Below are positions 47,903 through 54,966 of a stretch of DNA of 64,000 bases, piece after piece. Source of the stretch: Blastococcus tunisiensis (GTDB lineage: Bacteria; Actinomycetota; Actinomycetes; Mycobacteriales; Geodermatophilaceae); contig NZ_FOND01000011.1 in assembly GCF_900112815.1 (NCBI RefSeq), positions 62,001 through 126,000 of the forward strand, given 5' to 3'. The first letter of the stretch is position 1. Each line of letters starts with the position of its first letter. The notes beneath the pieces are model-generated. The model made no database searches and was not told where the DNA came from. It worked only from the letters and a program-made list of their open reading frames with translations. The position numbers and the translations under genes are program-made.

Positions 47903-50356
47903 ATGCAATCTGTTCATCGGACGGCGCGCGGAGTCGCCGTCGTCACCGCTGCCGTCGTGGGCGGCGGACTGCTCGGGGTGTCGCCTGCACTGGCTGCCCC
48001 CGTCGACGCCCCGGCCGTCACCGGATCCCAGGCCGCCGGCGCTGCGGCGCCGGCGGAGGTCGGCAACCCGACCGGCACCGCCAACGGCAACAGCTGGCTG
48101 CACCCGCAGGACCAGGTGGCCTACATCGCCGGCCACTTCGTGAACACCGACAGCGTGCCCGTCGACGTCCGGCTGCTCACCCCGCACGGCCAGTCGGAGG
48201 CGCAGCGGGTGGCCCCGGGTGCCGCCGCCTACCTCACGGTGAACACCGGGCTGGCCGAGCTGCCGGCGGGCGAGGCCGAGCTCCGCGTGTACAAGAACGT
48301 GGCCGGCAAGGGCTACCAGTCGCTGCTCCCGATCTCCTACCCGGCGCAGAGCGCCGGCGACGGCGGCGGGGACGACGACGGCGTCACGGAACTGCAGCTG
48401 CTGGGGATCAACGACTTCCACGGCCGGCTGGACGACGCCGTCGCCCTCGCCGGCACGGTGGAGGAGCAGCGGGCCGCCGAGGGCGTCGACGCGACGCTGC
48501 TGCTGTCGGCGGGGGACAACATCGGCGCCTCCCCGTTCGTGTCCTCCGTCCAGCAGGACGTGCCGACGATCGAGGTGCTGAACGAGATGGGCCTGCAGGC
48601 CTCCGCCGTCGGCAACCACGAGTTCGACCGCGGGTTCGACGACCTGGTCGGCCGGGTCGGCGTCGACGGGGAGAGCGGTCTGGCCGCCTTCGACTACCTG
48701 GGCGCGAACGTCTACCGGGACGGCACCACTCCGGCGCTGCCGGAGTACGCGCTGCTCGACGCGGCGGGCGTGTCCGTCGGTGTCATCGGCGTGGTCACGG
48801 AGGAGACCAGCTCCCTGGTGTCGCCGGCCGGCATCGAGGGGATCACCTTCGGCGACCCGGTGGCGGCCACCAACCGCGTGGTCGGGGAGCTCACCGACGG
48901 GGTCGGCGACGAGGCGGACGTGATCGTCCTGCTCGCGCACGAGGGCGCTCCGGGCAGCGACTCCGTCGAGGAGGCGCTGGCCGAGGACACCGCGTTCGCC
49001 GCCATCGTCAACGGCGTGGACGCCCAGGTGGACGCGATCTTCACCGGCCACACCCACCGGAGCTACGCCTGGGAGGCGCCGGTCCCCGGCGGCGACGACA
49101 CCCGCCCGGTGATCCAGACCGGGTCCTACGCGGACGCGCTGGGCCGGATCGGGCTGACCTACGAGGCCGCGACCGACGACGTGACCGCGTTCACGGTGGA
49201 GAACCTGCCGCTCACCGCCACCCCGGCCGACGAGCTCACCGCGACCTACTCGACGGTCGCCGAGGTGGCCGCGACCGTGGCCGCCGCACAGGCGTACGCC
49301 GAGGAGGTGGGCAGCGAGGTGGTCGGGTCGGTGACGGCCGACATCACCCGGGCCTTCACCGAGGCCGGCGCCGAGGACCGCGGGTCCTACTCCGGTCTCG
49401 GCGGCCTGGTCGCCGACACCTACGTGTACGGCTCCGAGCTCAGCGCCATCGAGCCGGCCGACCTCGGCCTGGTCAACCCCGGCGGCCTGCGGGCCGACCT
49501 GCTGTACGGCGAGAACGGGGAGATCACGCTGGCCGAGGCCAACGAGGTGACGCCGTTCGCCAACGACCTGGTCATCGTGTCGCTGACCGGCGCCCAGCTG
49601 GTGCAGGTCCTCGAGCAGCAGTGGCAGCCCGAGGGCAGCTCGCGGCCGTTCCTGGCGCTCGGCACGTCCGAGGAGCTGACCTGGTCCTACGACCCGGCCG
49701 CGCCCGCCGGCGAGCGGATCCACAGCGTGCGGATCTCGGACGAGCCGATCGACCTCGGGGCGACCTACCGGGTGGCCACCAACAGCTTCCTGGCCTCCGG
49801 TGGGGACAACTTCACCACCTTCGCCGAGGGCACCACCGAGCTGACCGGGCTGATCGACTTCGACTCCTTCCAGGCCTACCTGGAGGACAACTCGCCGCTG
49901 AGCCCGGAGGACTACACCGGCCGGGTCACCGTCGGCGAGGCCGAGGAGCCGGCGCCCGCCGCCGGGGTGACGGTGTCGTCGACGACGGTCGCGGTGCGCG
50001 AGCGCGTCACGGTCTCGGTCACCGGCTTCGGACCCGCCGAGCGGGTCACGGTGACCCTGGGCGGCGACCGGCTGGGCCGCATCCGCACCGACGCCGACGG
50101 CGCCGGCTCGGCGACGGTCCGCATCCCGCGCGGCGCCGGAACCGGTCCGGCCGAGATCGTGGCCACCGGGGCGGACACCGAGCGCGTGGCGACGGTCCCG
50201 GTGGAGATCACCGGGCCGCAGCAGCCGGGCAACGGCAACGGGAACGGGAACGGCAACGGGAACGGCGGCACCGTCGGCAGCCCCGCGCCGGGCCAGTTCC
50301 TGACCACCCTCCAGGAGCTGCTCCGCACCCTCCTGCGCGGCTGGTTCGCCGGCTGA
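47903..50356 (+). CDS. UshA-type secreted 5'-nucleotidase / metallophosphatase
   Basis: The 817-residue exported protein has a signal peptide ending SPALAAP. The third copy of the 98-residue module (residues 54-151) is at its N-terminus. A calcineurin-like metallophosphatase domain (about 160-430) has NDFHGR, GDNIGAS, GNHEFDRG and HTHR as metal motifs. A 5'-nucleotidase C-terminal domain (about 470-665) has VNPGGLRADL and ASGGDNF. An Ig-like domain (about 685-775), an (Asn-Gly)n tract and a short amphipathic tail follow. UshA enzymes dephosphorylate nucleotides outside the membrane. ATG 47903 follows GGAGAG. The longer frame from 47780 lacks a signal-peptide start and is rejected. Confidence 0.9.
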   Translation: MQSVHRTARGVAVVTAAVVGGGLLGVSPALAAPVDAPAVTGSQAAGAAAPAEVGNPTGTANGNSWLHPQDQVAYIAGHFVNTDSVPVDVRLLTPHGQSEAQRVAPGAAAYLTVNTGLAELPAGEAELRVYKNVAGKGYQSLLPISYPAQSAGDGGGDDDGVTELQLLGINDFHGRLDDAVALAGTVEEQRAAEGVDATLLLSAGDNIGASPFVSSVQQDVPTIEVLNEMGLQASAVGNHEFDRGFDDLVGRVGVDGESGLAAFDYLGANVYRDGTTPALPEYALLDAAGVSVGVIGVVTEETSSLVSPAGIEGITFGDPVAATNRVVGELTDGVGDEADVIVLLAHEGAPGSDSVEEALAEDTAFAAIVNGVDAQVDAIFTGHTHRSYAWEAPVPGGDDTRPVIQTGSYADALGRIGLTYEAATDDVTAFTVENLPLTATPADELTATYSTVAEVAATVAAAQAYAEEVGSEVVGSVTADITRAFTEAGAEDRGSYSGLGGLVADTYVYGSELSAIEPADLGLVNPGGLRADLLYGENGEITLAEANEVTPFANDLVIVSLTGAQLVQVLEQQWQPEGSSRPFLALGTSEELTWSYDPAAPAGERIHSVRISDEPIDLGATYRVATNSFLASGGDNFTTFAEGTTELTGLIDFDSFQAYLEDNSPLSPEDYTGRVTVGEAEEPAPAAGVTVSSTTVAVRERVTVSVTGFGPAERVTVTLGGDRLGRIRTDADGAGSATVRIPRGAGTGPAEIVATGADTERVATVPVEITGPQQPGNGNGNGNGNGNGGTVGSPAPGQFLTTLQELLRTLLRGWFAG
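48062..48355 (+). repeat. 98-residue module, copy 3 (N-terminal in 5'-nucleotidase)
   Basis: It is 294 bases with no indel against copies 1 and 2, although here the module is N-terminal rather than C-terminal. It shares 85 of 98 residues with copy 1. Long runs of identical codons (around FVNTD, VPVDVRLLT, GQS and AQRVAPG) suggest duplication or gene conversion rather than ancient divergence. Confidence 0.95.
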
Positions 50357-50391
50357 GCACCGTGCCGACCGGCCACCCCGGCCGGCACGCC

Positions 50392-50446
50392 CAGCACGAC
50401 GGCCGGAGGCCGGCTCCCGCACGGGAGCCGGCCTCCGGTCGTGCTG
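50392..50446. terminator. large bidirectional hairpin between 5'-nucleotidase and malQ
   Basis: Bases 50392-50418 pair with 50423-50446: 16 continuous pairs (GGCCGGCTCCC side against GGGAGCCGGCC side), then 8 more after a 3-base bulge, with a 4-base loop. It separates two convergent genes. A smaller stem (GTGCCG... CGGCAC) precedes it at about 50362-50388. Confidence 0.85.
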
Positions 50447-50465
50447 CGCCACGAGGGGTGGCGGC

Positions 50466-52304
50466 TCAGTCCCCGGACGCCGCGCCCACCCCGTCGGCGA
50501 GGGTCTTCGCGACCTGTTGCAGCAGGGGGTGGCCGGCCAGGTCCTCCACGAGGACCGGCAGGGGCAGCGACCAGTTGGGCCGCTCGGTGGTCCCCGGCAT
50601 GTTCGGCCGGCGGAGCTCCCCGAGCGCGTCGTCGAGCGTGGCGGACAGCAGGGTCGACGGCGCCTGCGCCAGCAGCTCGTGGGCCCGCGTCACGGCGTCC
50701 TCCACCGACGCGCCGTCCTCGAGGCCGGGCAGGTGCGCGAGCAGCGACGTCCGTCCGCGAGCCAGCTCCTCCTCGGTGCCGGTGCCGTGCTCCCGCTGCT
50801 CCTCGACGTCCTTCCCCGTCCACAGGCCGGCGACCGTCGGCAGGTCGTGCGTGGTGATGGCCGCCATCGCCTCGGCGGGCCACTCCGCCGGGTCGTCCTC
50901 CTCGAACCAGAGCAGCCGGTAGGACAGCACGCCGTGCTCGGCCATGGCCTCGCGGACACCGTCCTCGACGGTGCCGAGGTCCTCGCCCACGACGAGCGCC
51001 CGCGCGCGGGAGCTCTCCAGCGCGACGATGTCCAGCAGGTCCTCGGCCGGGTAGCGCACGTATGCGCCGTCGGCCGCACTGCCGTCGGACGGCACCCACC
51101 ACAGCCGGAACAGCCCCATGACGTGGTCGATCCGCAGCCCGCCGGCGCCGGCCATCGTGGCGCGGATCGACTGGACGAACGGCTCGTAGTCGGCGTCCCG
51201 CAGCCGCCACGGGATCAGCGGCGGTGAGCCCCAGTCCTGGCCCTGGCTGTTGAACGCGTCCGGCGGCGCACCGACGCTCACGCCCTCGGCCAGCGCCTCC
51301 TGCCACGCCCAGGCATCGGCGCCACCGCCGGCGAACCCGATGGGCAGGTCCTGGATGACGGTCATGTCGCCGCTGGCCGCAGCGAGCTGCAGGTCGAGAG
51401 CCCACTGCAGCCAGGCGTGGAAGGCCACGACGGCGCCGTGCTGCTCGACGTACGCGGTCAGCTCCGGGCCCTCCGGACGGCGGAGCCCGGCCGGCCAGGT
51501 GTGCCAGTCGCCGCCGTGCTCCTCCGCGATCGCCGCCCAGGTCGCCCAGTCCTGCAGCGGCTGGCCCTGCTCCTCGCGCCAGCGGGCGAACGCCTCGCCG
51601 CCGCCGTGGGCGAAGAAGATCCGCATCAGGACCTCCCGCTTGCGGGCCCAGATCGCGTCCCGGTCGATCAACGGGCCCCCGGACAGGGCGCGGCCGGCGT
51701 CCTCCTCGAGGTCGACGGCGTCGGCGCCCGGCACCTCGGCGACGCGGAGGTAGAGCGGGTTGCGGAACCGCCGGGTCGCCGGCAGGTAGGGGCTTGCCTC
51801 CTGCCCCGCGGTGGGGGCGACGGCGTGCAGCGGGTTGATCAGCACGAAGCCGGCGCCCTGCTCGGCGGCCATCCGGCGGATCGCGCGCAGGTCGGCGAGG
51901 TCGCCGATGCCCCAGCTCTCGCGGCTCCGGGTCGCGTAGAGCTGGACCGCCCACCCCCAGGAACGGCCCTCCGGCAGCCAGCACCGGCCGGGGGAGACGA
52001 TCAGCCGGCGGCGGTGCCCCTCCGGCGACTGCAGCCAGTGGTAGCCGAGCGGGAAGTCCGCGGGTAGCTCCCCGTCGACGTGCCGCACCTCGCCGTCCTC
52101 GCAGACGACGTCGGCCTCGTCGACCTCGAGCGCGTCCCCCGGCCTGGCCACGATGGGCGCCCGGTCCTCCAGGTCGGCCGGCGGCCGCCCGATCACCTCG
52201 CGCAGCCGGTCGATCGTGGCCGGGGCGACCTCGTGCTCGGTGTCGAGGGCGTCCAGCCAGCTCGCGTCGATGCCCCACTCGTCGGTGGTCGGTGTCGGTG
52301 TCAC
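50466..52304 (-). CDS. malQ: 4-alpha-glucanotransferase (amylomaltase)
   Basis: The 612-residue GH77 enzyme moves glucan segments between maltodextrins. SWGIGDLADLRAI and INPLHAVAP fit the N-terminal barrel. AFNSQGQDWGSPPLIPW, GLRIDHVMGLFRLWWVP with the nucleophile Asp, VGEDLGTV with the acid Glu and TTHDLPT with the third Asp are all intact. The first 100 residues are the extra N-terminal domain found in actinobacterial MalQ. GTG 52304 follows GAGGA at seven bases. It lies 37 bp downstream of hrpB on the same strand. The TreS-like enzyme at 58673 belongs to the same carbon-storage theme. Confidence 0.95.
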   Translation of the reverse strand: MTPTPTTDEWGIDASWLDALDTEHEVAPATIDRLREVIGRPPADLEDRAPIVARPGDALEVDEADVVCEDGEVRHVDGELPADFPLGYHWLQSPEGHRRRLIVSPGRCWLPEGRSWGWAVQLYATRSRESWGIGDLADLRAIRRMAAEQGAGFVLINPLHAVAPTAGQEASPYLPATRRFRNPLYLRVAEVPGADAVDLEEDAGRALSGGPLIDRDAIWARKREVLMRIFFAHGGGEAFARWREEQGQPLQDWATWAAIAEEHGGDWHTWPAGLRRPEGPELTAYVEQHGAVVAFHAWLQWALDLQLAAASGDMTVIQDLPIGFAGGGADAWAWQEALAEGVSVGAPPDAFNSQGQDWGSPPLIPWRLRDADYEPFVQSIRATMAGAGGLRIDHVMGLFRLWWVPSDGSAADGAYVRYPAEDLLDIVALESSRARALVVGEDLGTVEDGVREAMAEHGVLSYRLLWFEEDDPAEWPAEAMAAITTHDLPTVAGLWTGKDVEEQREHGTGTEEELARGRTSLLAHLPGLEDGASVEDAVTRAHELLAQAPSTLLSATLDDALGELRRPNMPGTTERPNWSLPLPVLVEDLAGHPLLQQVAKTLADGVGAASGD

Positions 52305-52341
52305 CGGGTGATCCTCGCCGGGGCCGGAGAACCGCGCAGCC

Positions 52342-54876
52342 TCAGGGGCGGGGGCGCGACCGTGACGTCGCTCGCTTCGTCGCCGGCGCGGTCGCCGGGT
52401 CCTCCGGCCAGGGGTGGCGGGGATAGCGGCCGCGCAGCTCGCTGCGGACGGCGGGGTACCCGGTTACCCAGAACCCGGCCAGGTCGGCGGTGGTCGCGAC
52501 GACCCGCTGTGCGGGGGACAGCAGCTGCAGCCGCAGCGGGCGGCCGGCGACGCGGGGTGCCTGCGGCCAGCCGAACACCTCCTGGACCCGGACGGAGAGG
52601 GTGGGGACCGCCGGATCGGTGTAGTCCACCCGGATCCGCGAGCCGGTGGGCACCGGAACGTGGTCGGGCACGACGGCGTCGAGGTCGCCGGCCAGCTGCC
52701 AGGGCACGAGCGCCCGCAGCGCCGCGACGACGTCCAGCCGGGCCAGCTCGGCGCGGCTGCGGGCGCCGGAGACGTCGATGGCCGCGAGCAGGGCCTCGTC
52801 GTCCACGGCCGGCCACGGCTCCCCGAGCCCGTCGCGCGCGGCCGCCAGGCGGGCGCGCAGCCGGCTGCCGGCCGGCGTCCAGTGCAGCAGGCCCAGCCCC
52901 TCCTGGCGCAGGCCCTCGGCCACCGCGGCGCGCACGCCGGCCGGGTCCGGGTCCGGCAGCGGGCGTTCGGCCAGCACGATCGCGCCGAGCCGCTCGACCC
53001 GCGCGCTGCGCACGTCGCCGTCGCGCCAGGACACCTCGTCGCCGTCGGTGTGCAGCGGGCCGCCGGCCTCCAGGGCGGTGGCCTCGTCGATCGCCACGGC
53101 CGAGCGGATGCGGGCGTCGCGGCGTCCGGGGGACCGGTCGGCGACGGCGACGGCCAGCCACGGTGCACCGGCCAGCGCCGTCCCGGGGGCGAGCTCGGCC
53201 CCGGTGCCGGCGGCCATGAGGTAGGTCGCGGTGCCGCCCGGCCGTCGCCGGGCCAGCCGTTCGGGATGGGCCAGCCCCACCACCAGGCCGGCCACCGTGT
53301 CGTCGGGAAGAGTGCCGTCGGGAGGCCCGGCGTCGGGAGGGCCGGCGCCGTCCCCGGCCGGCCGCTCGAGCCGGGCGACCTCGTCCCGCCACCGGGCGGT
53401 CGCGCCGCGGTCGGTGCCCGCGCGCAGGCCCCGCCAGGCGGCGACGAGGTCGTCGCCGCGGACGGGGAGGTCCGCGGACAGCAGGGCGACCACCTCGGCG
53501 GCGCGCCGGCGGCCGACCAGCGGGGTGCCGTCGAGCAGCGCGCGGGCCAGTCGCGGGTGCACGCCGGCCGCGGTCAGCGCACGGCCCCGGGCGGTCACCC
53601 GGCCGTCGCCGTCGACCGCACCGAGGGTCTGCAGCGTCCGGACGGCGACCAGCAGGGCGGCCGGCGGGGGAGCGTCCAGCAGGCCGAGGCCCCGCCCGCC
53701 CGGCGCGCCCCAGCAGGCGAGCTCCAGGGCGAACGCGGTGAGGTCGGCGGTGGCGACCTCCGGCTCCTCGTGCGCGGGGAGCCGGTCGTGCTCGGCGGCG
53801 GTCCAGCAGCGGTAGACCGCCCCCGGTCCCTCCCGGCCGGCCCGGCCGGCGCGCTGGGTGACCGAGGCCCGGGAGGCCCGGACGGTGACCAGCGAGCCCA
53901 GGCCGCGGGACAGGTCGGCGCGCGGCACCCGGGAGAGCCCCGCGTCGACGACGACCCGGACACCGGGCACGGTCAGGCTGCTCTCGGCGAGGGCGGTGGC
54001 CAGGACGACGCGACGACGGGGCCCGGGTTGCAGCGCGGCGTCCTGCGCCCGGGCCGGCAGCCGGCCGTGCAGCGGCAGGACGTCGGCGTCGACGCCGTGC
54101 AGGGAGCCGGCCACGGTGCCGATCTCCCCGGCGCCGGGCAGGAAGACCAGGACGTCCCCGGATCGCTCGGCCAGCGCGCGGCGGACGGTCGCGGCCACGT
54201 GCGCGAGCAGCCGCGGGTCGACGCGCAGGCCGTGGGGTGGGTCGACCGGGCCGGGCGGCGGGGTCCAGACGACGTCGACGGCGTGCTGCGCCCCCGTGGC
54301 CTCGACGACGGGTGCGGGCCTCCCGGCCCCGCCCAGCAGGGCGGCCAGCCGCTGCGCCTGGGCCGTCGCCGACATCGCGAGCAGCCGGAGGTCGGGACGC
54401 AGCGCCGCCCGCACATCGAGGCAGAAGGCCAGCGCCAGGTCGGTGTCCAGGTGGCGTTCGTGGCACTCGTCCAGGACCACGGCCGCCACGCCGGCCAGCT
54501 CCGGATCGGCCTGCAGCCGGCGGACCAGCAGCCCGGTGGTGACCACCTCGACGCGGGTGCCGGCGCTGCGCCGGCGCTCGCCCCGCACGCTGTACCCGAT
54601 CCGGCCGCCGACGGGCTCGCCCAGCAGCGCGGCCATCCGGCGGGCGGCCGCCCGCGCGGCGACCCGGCGCGGCTCGGCCACGACGACGCGGCCGGGGAGG
54701 TCCCCGGCCAGCGCCAGGGGGACGAGGGTCGTCTTCCCAGTGCCGGGCGGGGCCACGAGCACGGCCGCGCCGGAGGAGGACAGTGCCCCGGCCAGCCCGG
54801 GCAGGGCGGAGCGCACCGGGAGGTCGGTCCCCGGTCTCCCCGGCGGTGGCAGCACGGGGCCCAGTGTCGCGGTCAC
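52342..54876 (-). CDS. hrpB: ATP-dependent helicase HrpB
   Basis: The roughly 844-residue DEAH-type helicase has motif I VAPPGTGKTTLVPLAL, the Walker B variant VVLDECHER, motif III MSATAQ and motif VI SVTQRAGRAGREGPG. The HrpB-specific C-terminal region (RSELRGRYPRHPWPEDP) follows, and length and layout match the family. The substrate is uncertain, since HrpB proteins are poorly characterised. GTG 54876 is where similarity starts (GPVLPPPGRPGTDLPVRSALP). The same phase is open far upstream only as a shadow of the GGDEF-EAL gene. It is divergent from that gene, with 90 bp between them. Confidence 0.93.
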   Translation of the reverse strand: MTATLGPVLPPPGRPGTDLPVRSALPGLAGALSSSGAAVLVAPPGTGKTTLVPLALAGDLPGRVVVAEPRRVAARAAARRMAALLGEPVGGRIGYSVRGERRRSAGTRVEVVTTGLLVRRLQADPELAGVAAVVLDECHERHLDTDLALAFCLDVRAALRPDLRLLAMSATAQAQRLAALLGGAGRPAPVVEATGAQHAVDVVWTPPPGPVDPPHGLRVDPRLLAHVAATVRRALAERSGDVLVFLPGAGEIGTVAGSLHGVDADVLPLHGRLPARAQDAALQPGPRRRVVLATALAESSLTVPGVRVVVDAGLSRVPRADLSRGLGSLVTVRASRASVTQRAGRAGREGPGAVYRCWTAAEHDRLPAHEEPEVATADLTAFALELACWGAPGGRGLGLLDAPPPAALLVAVRTLQTLGAVDGDGRVTARGRALTAAGVHPRLARALLDGTPLVGRRRAAEVVALLSADLPVRGDDLVAAWRGLRAGTDRGATARWRDEVARLERPAGDGAGPPDAGPPDGTLPDDTVAGLVVGLAHPERLARRRPGGTATYLMAAGTGAELAPGTALAGAPWLAVAVADRSPGRRDARIRSAVAIDEATALEAGGPLHTDGDEVSWRDGDVRSARVERLGAIVLAERPLPDPDPAGVRAAVAEGLRQEGLGLLHWTPAGSRLRARLAAARDGLGEPWPAVDDEALLAAIDVSGARSRAELARLDVVAALRALVPWQLAGDLDAVVPDHVPVPTGSRIRVDYTDPAVPTLSVRVQEVFGWPQAPRVAGRPLRLQLLSPAQRVVATTADLAGFWVTGYPAVRSELRGRYPRHPWPEDPATAPATKRATSRSRPRP

Positions 54877-54966
54877 CCGTCGGAGGGGTGCGCACCACCC
54901 GCCGGCTCCAGCGGCGGAGCCGGGCGCCCGACACAAGGGGGGACGACCACGGACAGGGCGGTACCC

